From: Candidatus Staskawiczbacteria bacterium
GTDB lineage: Bacteria; Patescibacteriota; Minisyncoccia; Minisyncoccales; Staskawiczbacteraceae
DNA length: 34,920 bases
Direction of reading: 5' to 3'
Assembly (NCBI GenBank): GCA_023245145.1
Contig: JAHFKW010000005.1
Span: forward strand, 1-34,920
Positions 1-7,574 of this stretch are shown piece by piece. The translations under genes and the position numbers were made by a program. The stretch's first letter is position 1; each line of letters opens with the position of its first letter. The notes under the pieces are model-generated. The model worked only from the letters and a program-made list of their open reading frames with translations. It was not told the origin of the DNA and made no database searches.

Positions 1-387
1 ATTTTCAGAACTAATATTCGGGGAGTGTATGTGGCCAAAAGAGAAAATTTCAAGTCATCGCATAAAATTTTGACGCGGGCTTACTTTTCTCATTTTCAGA
101 CACAAAACATGAATCATCTTATATTCAGTAAGGTTACGAGGCCTAAAACCCAGTATGTATTTCGTAAAAGAATACCGTTTATTAGGTCTCGTCGGCAGTT
201 TCGTAATTATGTCTTACGGTTTGCTCCATTATTTCCCGACAGAAAAAGTGAAATGGCTATTTTAAATCCGGAAGAATTGGCAACTTTGTATCACTTTCCA
301 ATTAAAATTACTGGATTGGTGGCGCCCACCATGTCGCGGGTTGAGTCTAAAAAAGGCGGACCACCACCTAATTTACCAGTTGAATAA
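1..387 (+). CDS. C-terminal part of a large CPR surface/secretion-associated protein
   Basis: This frame is open to the left edge of the window, so the gene starts upstream and only about the last 128 residues are seen. The visible part is basic and ends with a motif around EELATLYHFP followed by KKGGPPPNLPVE. From memory, this Pro-rich ending is typical of a large protein found directly before TraG/VirD4-like ATPases in Patescibacteria (DUF8128-like). A GTG at 25 could serve as a start but is more likely internal, because no stop precedes it. The next gene begins 3 nt after the stop, so the two are probably co-transcribed and act together at the membrane. The function is unknown and the family name is a recollection. 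Confidence 0.6.
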   Translation: MFRTNIRGVYVAKRENFKSSHKILTRAYFSHFQTQNMNHLIFSKVTRPKTQYVFRKRIPFIRSRRQFRNYVLRFAPLFPDRKSEMAILNPEELATLYHFPIKITGLVAPTMSRVESKKGGPPPNLPVE

Positions 388-390
388 ATT

Positions 391-1995
391 ATGAACAAAG
401 AACCCGAAAATCATAAAGACATTACATTTTTTGGGCTGACTTCTTTCAGAAATGCGAGGAAGCGTTTTGGCATTCGGCGAGATGACCGGCGTCGGCACTT
501 TTATACCATTGGTAAAACAGGTATGGGCAAATCCAATTTAATGGAAAACATGGCGATTCAGGATATCCAAAATGGCAATGGCATCGCCTACGTTGATCCC
601 CATGGAGAGGGCGCTGAAAAGTTATTGGATTTTGTACCGGAGAGCAGAATTAAAGATGTTATTTTTTTCAATCCGGCCGATTTGGATTTTCCGATTGCTT
701 TTAATGTGATGGAAAAAGTGGAATTTCAATATCGTCATTTGGTGGCCGGAGGATTAATGGCGGTGTTTAAAAAAGTGTGGCCGGATGTTTGGTCTGCCAG
801 AATGGAATACATTTTAAACAATACGATTTTAGCTTTGCTGGAGTATCCGAATTCAACGTTGCTTGGCATTAATCGTATGTTGTCGGATGTGGAATATCGT
901 AAAAAGGTGGTGGCGATGGTGCAGGATCCGGTGGTCAAAGCCTTTTGGGTGACAGAATTTGCCAGATACAGTCAAAAATATGAAACGGAAGCTACGGCCG
1001 CCATTCAAAATAAAGTGGGGCAGTTCGTTTCCAATGCATTAATTCGAAATATTATTGGTCAGGTGGAAAGTACGATTAATATGAGAAAAATTATGGATGA
1101 AGAAAAAGTCCTAATTTTAGATTTATCCAAAGGCCGGATTGGCGAGGATAATTCCAGATTGTTGGGGGCGCTATTAATCACCAAAATTCAATTGGCGGCG
1201 ATGAGTCGGGTGGATATTCCGGAAAACACCCGCAAAGATTTTTATTTATACGTAGATGAGTTCCAGAATTTTGCCACCGAGTCGTTTGCTAATATTTTAT
1301 CCGAGGCCAGAAAATATCGTTTAAATTTAATTGTGGGACACCAATACATTACTCAAATGGATGAAATTGTGCGTGACGCGGTGTTTGGCAACGTCGGCAC
1401 GTTGGCAGTATTTCGGGTGGGAGCCGAAGACGCCGAATTTTTGGAAAAAGAATTTTCGCCGGAATTTACCGCTGAAGACTTGGTCAATTCCACCAAATAC
1501 ACTATTTATTTAAAACTCATGATCGATGGCGTGGCCTCGCATCCTTTTTCGGCCTACACCTTGCCACCGCCCATTCAGTCGGATATATCAAGCAAGGAAA
1601 AGATTATTAACGCTACTCGTGAAAAGTATGGTGTTAGTAAAGTGGTAGTGGAAAACAAAATATCAAGTTGGATGTCTGGGGCAGGGGACGCTTTGGTCGC
1701 TGATTTGATGATTCCTAAAAATCCTCCACCTGTTTCTGTATCTGGCAATGTGCAAGAAGATGGCACCACCTTGTATAACGCTATTTGTTCCATTTGCGGT
1801 AAGCCCACCAAAGTTATTTTTGAACCAAAAGAAGGCCGGCCGATATATTGCAAGTCTTGTATGAAAAAAGTGAAAGCCGCCAAGTCCCCAGTCAATGCTC
1901 TGCCAAAGCCTTCACCCAGAAAAGAAATTAATTTATCCGAATTAAAAAAAGCCTTGGACGCAGCACAGGCACCTAAGGAAAACGATAATACATGA
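391..1995 (+). CDS. TraG/VirD4-like (FtsK-HerA fold) membrane-associated ATPase
   Basis: This 534-residue P-loop ATPase resembles the TraG/VirD4 coupling proteins that pump DNA or protein through type IV secretion-type machines. The Walker A motif GKTGMGKS is at residues 41-48. A Walker B-type segment, FYLYVDEFQNF, has D289 and E290. Between them are DPHGEGAEKLL and FFNPAD, both usual in the HerA/TraG group. The C-terminus adds a zinc ribbon with C466, C469, C487 and C490, then a Lys/Pro-rich tail. No transmembrane segment is visible, so membrane contact may come through the upstream partner protein. The stop overlaps the pgk start by 4 nt (ATGA). No relaxase or pilus gene is seen nearby, so conjugation is not implied. 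Confidence 0.85.
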   Translation: MNKEPENHKDITFFGLTSFRNARKRFGIRRDDRRRHFYTIGKTGMGKSNLMENMAIQDIQNGNGIAYVDPHGEGAEKLLDFVPESRIKDVIFFNPADLDFPIAFNVMEKVEFQYRHLVAGGLMAVFKKVWPDVWSARMEYILNNTILALLEYPNSTLLGINRMLSDVEYRKKVVAMVQDPVVKAFWVTEFARYSQKYETEATAAIQNKVGQFVSNALIRNIIGQVESTINMRKIMDEEKVLILDLSKGRIGEDNSRLLGALLITKIQLAAMSRVDIPENTRKDFYLYVDEFQNFATESFANILSEARKYRLNLIVGHQYITQMDEIVRDAVFGNVGTLAVFRVGAEDAEFLEKEFSPEFTAEDLVNSTKYTIYLKLMIDGVASHPFSAYTLPPPIQSDISSKEKIINATREKYGVSKVVVENKISSWMSGAGDALVADLMIPKNPPPVSVSGNVQEDGTTLYNAICSICGKPTKVIFEPKEGRPIYCKSCMKKVKAAKSPVNALPKPSPRKEINLSELKKALDAAQAPKENDNT

Positions 1996-2945
1996 AAAAT
2001 CTAAAAGACTTTGATGTAGCCGGCAAGCGCATCTTGGTCAGGTGCGATTTTAATGTGCCTTGCGATGCATCAGGCGCTATATTAGACGACACTAAAATTT
2101 CTGAAGCACTGCCGACGCTTCAATACCTGCTGACCCAAAAAGCCAAAATAATTATTATTACCCATTTGGGTGATGGCAGTCAGTCACTTGATAGTGTGAA
2201 AGCTAGATTATTTGAATTACTCGGTCAGTCAGTTGATGTTTTGGAAAACATCAGAAGTCACCAAGAAGAAATAGAAAATAATCTTGAGTTTGCAAAAAAG
2301 TTGGCGAACATGGGAGACATTTACATTAACGAAGCTTTTGATGTGTGTCATCGGGCGCATGCTTCGGTGGTGGGCATTCCTCAATTTTTGCCACATGGAG
2401 CGGGTTTTGCGCTCCAAAAAGAGGTTGAGGTTTTGTCGGGCATTATGCAAAAACCGGCGCGTCCCATGGTGGCCATTATTGGCGGAGCAAAGGCAAAAAC
2501 CAAGGCTTTATTTGTCCAGCCTTTTTGTGCCTTTGCAGATGTGGTTATTATTAACGGACTGATTAAGCAAGAATTAATTGATAAAAAAATTCCGCTAGAA
2601 TATCCGGAAAAAGTCTTTGGTCCCAAAGAAAATTTGGGAGGGCTGGATTTAACACCCGAAGACATTAATCGGATTGTAGAAAAAATTAAGCCAGCTAAAA
2701 CCATTTTTTGGAACGGCCCATTTGGTAAGTTTGAGGATGAAGAATATAAAAAAGGCACATTAGCCATTGCCAAAGCTATCATTGAAAGTGGCGCATTTTC
2801 GGTGGTGGGCGGGGGAGAGACCATTGAGTTTTTGAAAAAAGAGGGTATGCTGGACAAATTCAGCCATGTCAGCACAGCGGGCGGAGCACTCATGGAATTT
2901 TTAAGCGGGCAAGAATTACCGGGGTTGGTTGCTCTTGACAGTTAA
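1992..2945 (+). CDS. pgk: Compact, divergent phosphoglycerate kinase
   Basis: PGK interconverts 1,3-bisphosphoglycerate and 3-phosphoglycerate with ADP/ATP in glycolysis. Family motifs are easy to follow: VRCDFNVP, DDTKIS, HLGDG, INEAFDVCHRAHAS, IGGAKAKTKA, WNGPFGKFE, GGGETI and STAGGALMEFL. The protein has 317 residues against about 390-420 normally. The missing part is roughly 60 residues after the IGGAK helix, where the GGGM...F segment of the nucleotide domain should be. Several usual residues are changed: R to K in DDTRI, the R of SHLGRP is lost, and GGGDT reads GGGET. Both lysines of the IGGAK segment and the HRAHAS arginine remain. The start overlaps the ATPase gene. It may be a reduced but active enzyme or a repurposed paralogue; a full-length pgk elsewhere would favour the second. 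Confidence 0.8.
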   Translation: MKNLKDFDVAGKRILVRCDFNVPCDASGAILDDTKISEALPTLQYLLTQKAKIIIITHLGDGSQSLDSVKARLFELLGQSVDVLENIRSHQEEIENNLEFAKKLANMGDIYINEAFDVCHRAHASVVGIPQFLPHGAGFALQKEVEVLSGIMQKPARPMVAIIGGAKAKTKALFVQPFCAFADVVIINGLIKQELIDKKIPLEYPEKVFGPKENLGGLDLTPEDINRIVEKIKPAKTIFWNGPFGKFEDEEYKKGTLAIAKAIIESGAFSVVGGGETIEFLKKEGMLDKFSHVSTAGGALMEFLSGQELPGLVALDS

Positions 2946-2963
2946 GCTTGATGGGTGTATGAT
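2935..2963 (+). promoter_or_regulatory. Sigma-70-type promoter for the DGR target gene
   Basis: A perfect -35 TTGACA (2935-2940) lies over the last codons of pgk. A -10 TATGAT (2958-2963) follows after exactly 17 bp. Transcription would begin near 2970 and give a leader of about 58 nt with AGGAG (3014-3018) before the ATG at 3028. It is one of the best promoter matches in the window, so the target gene is probably expressed independently of pgk. Confidence 0.7.
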
Positions 2964-3027
2964 TAAGGTATGGGTACGGCACATTGCTGTTACGCCTAGA
3001 TATTCACTTTTTTAGGAGATACTGGCG

Positions 3028-3807
3028 ATGAGTATGAAAGTCGTCGGAGACATGTCGGAATGGTCTGGCATGTTGAGCGAAGTGTTTCGCCAAGCTGGCA
3101 ATGGGGAGTTTACTCCCCAGCAATTGCAGGCCTTTTTGGAGCATCGTAACGATATTTTTGTAGTTGATGCGCCAAAAAAGATTGAAGTCGTGGAGAAGAA
3201 ACTCATTCTCCCTGACCTCGACAACGCCAAAATCTTTTCGGAGCTGGGCCTTAAGGCACAGTATAAAAAAATCATGGCCGGCATGAAGTCGCCACCAGAC
3301 AACACGGAATTTTGGTACCTCTTGGTGCCACCGGAAGATATGGAGATTCCATGCGACGTCGTGACAGCGAAATTCAGGGAATTGGGAGTCACAACTTCGT
3401 TGCGATACGACAACCTGGATTTCAACCTCAAGCCCGAGTACGAAGTTCGTGAAGCCAAGGGCGCGCATTGGTTGGCTTTCAAAAAGTCGCTGACGGGAGA
3501 GGCGACCAGCCAGTCCGCCAACCAACGCTGGGAAGATGTTCGGTCTCGCTACCGTGACCCCCGTTTGTGCGACGGCTTGCGGCTGATGTTTGGGGCTTAC
3601 CTTGCCTCCGGTAAGGAAAAGCTCCTACTTAACATCGAAAAGTGGACCCGTACACGCTCGCGCTTTCGCGATGGCGACGTCGCCAGTTTCAATGCTTATC
3701 ATGGCAAGGTTCGCGTCAGCTACGGCTATCCGGTCTATGCCTACCCGGATGCTCGTGTTCGTCCCGCAGATTTCCTGCCTTTGGAACCGAGCGGAGCGAA
3801 GGTGTAA
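3028..3807 (+). CDS. DGR target protein with C-terminal variable region
   Basis: This 259-residue protein carries the variable repeat of the retroelement at its C-terminus, covering roughly residues 210-246. Eleven residues there differ from what the template repeat would encode (N217D, N220S, N224Y, H229R, N231S, N232Y, D233G, N234Y, D236V, N239Y, N241D). All come from AAY, CAY or GAY codons, which cannot become stops through change at A. The N-terminal 45 residues hold a short motif, LQAFLEHRNDIF, that I recall from many small Patescibacteria proteins. No signal peptide or transmembrane segment is visible. A C-type-lectin-like fold is usual for DGR targets but cannot be shown here. The gene has its own promoter, Shine-Dalgarno site and terminator, and it looks richer in GC than the reverse transcriptase gene. 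Confidence 0.85.
   Translation: MSMKVVGDMSEWSGMLSEVFRQAGNGEFTPQQLQAFLEHRNDIFVVDAPKKIEVVEKKLILPDLDNAKIFSELGLKAQYKKIMAGMKSPPDNTEFWYLLVPPEDMEIPCDVVTAKFRELGVTTSLRYDNLDFNLKPEYEVREAKGAHWLAFKKSLTGEATSQSANQRWEDVRSRYRDPRLCDGLRLMFGAYLASGKEKLLLNIEKWTRTRSRFRDGDVASFNAYHGKVRVSYGYPVYAYPDARVRPADFLPLEPSGAKV
3654..3766 (+). repeat. DGR variable repeat (VR)
   Basis: This 113-bp stretch aligns without gaps to 4041-4153 (constant offset 387). It differs at 3676, 3686, 3697, 3713, 3719, 3721, 3725, 3727, 3734, 3742 and 3748. In each case the template has A, and the VR has G (six sites) or T (five sites). No non-A position differs. The repeat ends in a 16-bp stretch without A (3751-3766), where the IMH-like end is expected. 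Position 3767 (C against A) may be a twelfth change at the border. Confidence 0.95.
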
Positions 3808-3822
3808 AAGGCATTTTGTCAG

Positions 3823-3854
3823 GCCCCGATGCATATTGCAGAGGGGCATTTTTT
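3823..3854 (+). terminator. Rho-independent terminator after the DGR target gene
   Basis: The stem GCCCC (3823-3827) pairs with GGGGC (3843-3847). Inside it, TGCA (3830-3833) pairs with TGCA (3837-3840) around a TAT loop, with GA facing GA between the two helices. Six T follow (3849-3854). It ends the target transcript before the template repeat. DGRs often carry a hairpin just after the VR that aids retrohoming, so this structure may do both jobs. Confidence 0.75.
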
Positions 3855-3863
3855 ATGTATAAT
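3836..3863 (+). promoter_or_regulatory. Candidate promoter for the template RNA / reverse transcriptase
   Basis: A perfect -10 TATAAT (3858-3863) has a weaker -35 TTGCAG (3836-3841) at 16 bp. The -35 lies inside the 3' half of the preceding terminator hairpin. A transcript from here would carry the template repeat and the reverse transcriptase gene, which fits the usual DGR arrangement. The weak -35 limits certainty. Confidence 0.4.
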
Positions 3864-4040
3864 ATTTGTGTGGCTAGCAATTTTCTAATAAGCAAAAAGT
3901 TACTTGTCACAAGGAAACTGCTTGCATGGCCATCACGAATATCGAAGATTCGGAAAACTTCTGTGCGACGGACACAGTTAACCCAGATAGCACAAGCTTA
4001 TTGTGACTTATCGGTGACACGGATGTGGTTATGCAAAAAG

Positions 4041-4153
4041 ACGCTCGCGCTTTCGCGATGGCAACGTCGCCAATTTCAATGCTAATCATGGCAAGGTTCA
4101 CGTCAACAACGACAATCCGGACTATGCCAACCCGAATGCTCGTGTTCGTCCCG
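4041..4153 (+). repeat. DGR template repeat (TR)
   Basis: This is the non-coding master copy for the VR at 3654-3766. It holds 27 A, 11 of them changed in the VR. Many are in AAC or AAT triplets in the VR reading frame, the usual design that gives many amino acids and never a stop. It lies between target and reverse transcriptase on the same strand, the classic order. The frame stays open past the TR to a TAG at 4195-4197, as if copied from the end of an older target gene. The rest of 3865-4223 holds no gene that I can support. Confidence 0.95.
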
Positions 4154-4223
4154 AAGTCTCCTTTGTACTACAGGTAGTAAAGCTTTACTACTTGTAGTAC
4201 AGAAAAAAGTTAATAAAAATACT

Positions 4224-5235
4224 ATGCCAAATTTTAAACAGTCTGGGGGGGGGGCTTACAGGTTGGGAAAATGTAAAAAATGCTTGGGAGAATTTTGAAC
4301 GTGGTAAAACTAAAAAATTGGATGTTATTGAGTTTAAAAATAACTTAAAACAAAATCTTAATTTAATTCAAAAAGAGTTACAGAATAAAACGTATCAACA
4401 TTCTGCCTACACTACGTTTTACGTTAAAGATCCTAAATTACGGAAAATAAATAAAGCTTGTGTACGTGACAGAGTGGTGCATCATATATTATTTAGAAAA
4501 TTGTATTGGTATTTTGACCGGACTTTTATCTTTGATTCGTATTCCTGCCGAATTGAAAAGGGGACGCATAAAGCTGTGCGTCGTTTACATGAACTTTTCA
4601 ACAAAGAAAGTCAAAATAATACTAAAACCTGCTGGGTATTAAAATGTGACATCAAAAAGTTCTTTGATAATGTTGACCAAGAAACTTTACTTTCACTGAT
4701 TGCAAGAAGGGTAAAAGATGGGGATGCGATGTGGCTCATAGAGTTAATTATTAAAAGTTTTCCAGCCGGCTTGCCTTTGGGCAACATTACCAGCCAGCTT
4801 TTTTCCAATATTTATTTACACGAGCTTGATTTGTTTATTAAACACACATTAAAAGTTAAATACTATATCAGATACTGCGATGATTTTGTAATTTTAAATA
4901 CTGACCGAGACTATTTAGAAGGCCTGATTCCCAAAATAGATGTATTCTTAAAAAACAACTTAAAATTATCACTGCACCCTAATAAAATTCATATTAGGAA
5001 ATATCATCAAGGCATAGACTTTCTGGGGTATGTCAGTTTTCCCAATCACAGTATTTTGCGTGTAAAAACCAAAGAGAGGATGTTTGTGAAGGTAAAGAGC
5101 AGGCTAGCACAATATGAAAGTGGTGCCATTAAAAAAGAATCGTTTGAGGCAACGATGAATTCATATTTGGGAATGCTGAAACATTGTAATGCACACAATG
5201 TCAGACAGGAATTAATGGACATACTAATTTACTAA
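4224..5235 (+). CDS. DGR reverse transcriptase, with an apparent frameshift in a G10 tract
   Basis: This error-prone reverse transcriptase copies the template RNA and drives A-specific change in the target. Motifs fit DGR enzymes: RDRVVHHILF, KCDIKKFFDNVD, GLPLGNITSQLFSNIYL (the SQ-type motif 4), the catalytic YCDD at 4873-4884, and a C-terminal SYLGMLKHCNAHNVRQEL. The conserved N-terminal part (GWENVKNAWENFERGK) lies upstream of the first in-frame TTG (4318) and has no ATG, GTG or TTG start of its own after the stop at 4195. The ATG at 4224 is one base out of frame, across ten G at 4245-4254. Nine G would give a continuous protein of about 336 residues. As read, translation from 4224 stops near 4298. 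It may be a real switch or an assembly error. Confidence 0.85.
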
Positions 5236-5265
5236 AAAATGTAGTAGAATAAGAAAATTTATGAT

Positions 5266-6444
5266 ATGAAAATAAAAAATCTTAAAGAAGTAGCGGAAAG
5301 AATCAAACTGGCCATTAAAAATGGTGAGCGGATTATTATTTACGGTGATTCGGACTGTGATGGAATTTGTTCGTCGGTGATTTTAAAAGAGGCTATTAAA
5401 AATATCCCTTTCGACCCTGTTCAAGGTAAAGGCGGGCAGGTGGACTGCGTGGTTTTTCCTAATCGGGAAAACGACGGCTACGGCATTAATTTGAAAGCCT
5501 TGGAAATGCTCAAGGCTAAGGCTCCCGCGCTTTTTATTACGTTGGACTTGGGAATTGGTAATATAAAAGAGGTGGAAATTGCCAATGCACTGGGTTTTGA
5601 GGTGATTATAGTTGACCACCACGAAATTTTGGGAAAAGTGCCGGAGGCCAGTCTTGTGGTTGATCCAAAACAGCCGGGAGACGAATCGGGGCTAACTTAT
5701 TTGGCTAATGTGGGAATAACCTTTATGCTGGCGGAAGAATTATTAGGGGAGAATTTTTCAGCACAACTACGCAACAGCTTTTTGGAACTTACGGCGCTGG
5801 CGACCATTTCTGATATGGTGCCTCAAATTCAAGAAAACAAAATATACATTGAAGAAGGGTTAAGGTCCATTAAAACCACTTTTCGACCCGGTTTAAAAGC
5901 ATTCATGGAGTTGGTGGGGTATGGCGAAATCGTGGCTGGCGGATTTTACAAAATTATCGGCGCGATTAATTCAGCTGAATCCATTGATTTTAAAAATGAT
6001 GCCTATTTGTTGCTCACCGAATCTTCGCCAGAAAAATGCCGGGAGTTGGCACAAATATTAATTGATAAGACCAATCTAAAACAGCAAAATATCCAAAGAA
6101 TTGTGGATGAAATTGAGCGCAGAATTACTTCCAAAAAAAGTGAGCCGATTATTTTTGAGGGTGATCCGGCGTGGCGATTGGTGTTGGCTGGTTCGGCGGC
6201 ATCGGTTATTTCCCAACGCTACCAAAAACCAACTTTTATTTACAAAAAAATGGATACAGAAAGTGCGGGGTCGGTCAGAAGCCCTCTTGAAGGTCAAAAT
6301 TCGGTGGATGCCATGAAAACCTGCATGGATATTTTGATAACCTACGGTGGGCATCCTAAAGCCTCGGGATTTAGGTGTAAAAATGAGAACTTGGAGGAGT
6401 TGAAAAAGAGGTTGAGTGAATATTTTAAAAACCATGCAGTTTAA
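5266..6444 (+). CDS. RecJ-like DHH/DHHA1 single-strand-specific phosphoesterase
   Basis: The 392-residue protein belongs to the DHH superfamily, which includes the RecJ 5'-3' single-strand DNA exonuclease and nanoRNases. The motifs are GDSDCDG (D28, D30, D32), LDLG (D94), VDHHE (D117, H118, H119) and a C-terminal DHHA1 signature GGHPKASGF. These supply the metal-binding and phosphate-binding residues. It is shorter than E. coli RecJ (577 residues) and lacks the extra C-terminal domain, so both a repair exonuclease and a nanoRNase are possible. The gene begins 30 nt after the reverse transcriptase and overlaps the next gene. I see no link to the DGR besides location. Confidence 0.8.
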   Translation: MKIKNLKEVAERIKLAIKNGERIIIYGDSDCDGICSSVILKEAIKNIPFDPVQGKGGQVDCVVFPNRENDGYGINLKALEMLKAKAPALFITLDLGIGNIKEVEIANALGFEVIIVDHHEILGKVPEASLVVDPKQPGDESGLTYLANVGITFMLAEELLGENFSAQLRNSFLELTALATISDMVPQIQENKIYIEEGLRSIKTTFRPGLKAFMELVGYGEIVAGGFYKIIGAINSAESIDFKNDAYLLLTESSPEKCRELAQILIDKTNLKQQNIQRIVDEIERRITSKKSEPIIFEGDPAWRLVLAGSAASVISQRYQKPTFIYKKMDTESAGSVRSPLEGQNSVDAMKTCMDILITYGGHPKASGFRCKNENLEELKKRLSEYFKNHAV

Positions 6445-7078
6445 ATTTTTAAAATCTCCGGCGTTTTGGATTTTTACGGTGTTGGTTTTGGTGGTGGGCG
6501 GATACGCTTACATTTTTGAAGAGTTACCCAAAGAAGAAGTTAAAACCAAACAAACCACCCAGTTGGCTGCCCTGCTTACGCCCTTGCCCGAGCCCATCGT
6601 TTTAGATGAGCGGACTAAAGAGGCCGATTGTCAAATCCAGGGGTCTTTGCCTGATCATGAATGCAGTCCGGGAGCCGTTTTTAAAGATGCCACTCAAGAA
6701 ATTATTTGCGTATCAGGTTACACCAAAACTGTCAGAAATGTTTCGGTGAGTTTAAAGAAAAAAGTTTTTGCCGAATATGGCATTGCTTATCCCGTGCCAT
6801 TTGGCAGTTATGAAGTAGACCATATTGTTCCCTTGGCTTTGGGTGGGAATAATGATATTGCTAATTTGTTTCCGGAAGCTCGTCAGCCTTATCCGGGGTT
6901 TCAGGAAAAAGACGTGGTGGAAAACTATTTGCACGAACATGTCTGTAGCGGAGAAATTGATTTAGCCGCCGCACAGGTGCAAATAGCTAATGATTGGTTG
7001 GGTGTGTATAATAATTTAAGCGAGGAAACCATCAAAGCGTATAAGGCAAAGTATAAAAGTTGGGCACCAGAATCGTAA
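6434..7078 (+). CDS. Membrane-anchored HNH-type nuclease
   Basis: The protein has one N-terminal membrane segment just after a basic stretch, then a linker and an outward-facing domain. The HNH motif is DHIVPLALGGNNDIANLFPE, with the DH pair as metal and base residues and a later Asn. Four cysteines lie in the exported part and could form disulfides. The family includes extracellular and competence-linked nucleases; in a cell with few biosynthesis genes it may cut DNA for uptake, but this is inference. The ATG at 6434 lies within the end of the upstream gene. A GTG at 6416 with AGAGG close before it is an equally possible start and would add six residues. Confidence 0.7.
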   Translation: MQFKFLKSPAFWIFTVLVLVVGGYAYIFEELPKEEVKTKQTTQLAALLTPLPEPIVLDERTKEADCQIQGSLPDHECSPGAVFKDATQEIICVSGYTKTVRNVSVSLKKKVFAEYGIAYPVPFGSYEVDHIVPLALGGNNDIANLFPEARQPYPGFQEKDVVENYLHEHVCSGEIDLAAAQVQIANDWLGVYNNLSEETIKAYKAKYKSWAPES

Positions 7079-7079
7079 A

Positions 7080-7229
7080 GCATGAAACATGAATCATGAA
7101 ACATGGATCATAAAACATGAAACATAAAAAATGAAACATAAAACATGGATCATAAAACATGAAACATAAAAAATGAAACATAAAACATAAAAATTGAAAC
7201 GTGAAGCATAAAAAGCATAAAGCAAAGAT
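7080..7229 (+). repeat. CATGAAACATAAAA-type repeat array, left side of the four-helix gene
   Basis: The stretch is built from variants of CATGAAACAT, CATGGATCAT and CATAAAA. It contains an exact 42-bp tandem duplication (7102-7143 and 7144-7185). The inner end CATAAAGCAA (7216-7225) is the exact reverse complement of TTGCTTTATG at 7575-7584, beyond the four-helix gene. A related sequence lies before lepA (11301-11372). Confidence 0.85.
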
Positions 7230-7574
7230 ATGGAACAATTCCACGAAAAGTTAAGGACCAAAATGGATTTTTTAGTTCATGAAGTTTATAGCGCAGCCAA
7301 ATGTTTTCCAAAAGAAGAATTATATGGAGTAACCTCGCAATTAAGGCGAGCTTCATTGTCGATAATTTTGAATTATATCGAAGGTTATGCGCGAGGGAGA
7401 GAAAAGGTTCATAAAAACTTCTTAGAAATTTCTTATGGTTCCCTAAAGGAAACTCAGTATCTGATAGACTTTTCTTTCAAAGAGGGCTATATTGTTGAAG
7501 AAAGTTATAAAAAATTAATAAAAATAGCAGACGAAATTGGAGCAATGCTTTGGGGTACAATCCAGAAAGTTTAG
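7230..7574 (+). CDS. Four-helix bundle protein (S23/IVP family)
   Basis: This 114-residue, all-helical protein fits the family first found in intervening sequences of 23S rRNA genes. The motifs are KCFPKEELYGVTSQLRRAS, an IEGYARG segment and YGSLKETQYLIDF. The function of the free-standing family is not known. It shares its fold with the accessory variability protein (Avd) of many DGRs, but its motifs are those of the S23 group and it lies 2 kb from the reverse transcriptase. It is framed by inverted repeats (7080-7229 and 7575-7605), as if gene and repeats moved as one unit. The ATG follows the repeat array directly and has no clear Shine-Dalgarno site. Confidence 0.8.
   Translation: MEQFHEKLRTKMDFLVHEVYSAAKCFPKEELYGVTSQLRRASLSIILNYIEGYARGREKVHKNFLEISYGSLKETQYLIDFSFKEGYIVEESYKKLIKIADEIGAMLWGTIQKV

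Noticed and set aside
3924-4004. Short ATG-started frame (26 codons) upstream of the template repeat
   Set aside because: No Shine-Dalgarno site, no recognisable motif, and it ends before the TR; I cannot support it as a gene or as avd.
3642-4085. Open frame of 147 codons running through both VR and TR
   Set aside because: It is out of frame with the target gene; its length comes from the GC-rich repeated sequence read in another phase.
7080-7229. CRISPR array
   Set aside because: The repeats are variable short units and one 42-bp tandem duplication, without regular unique spacers; no cas genes are present.
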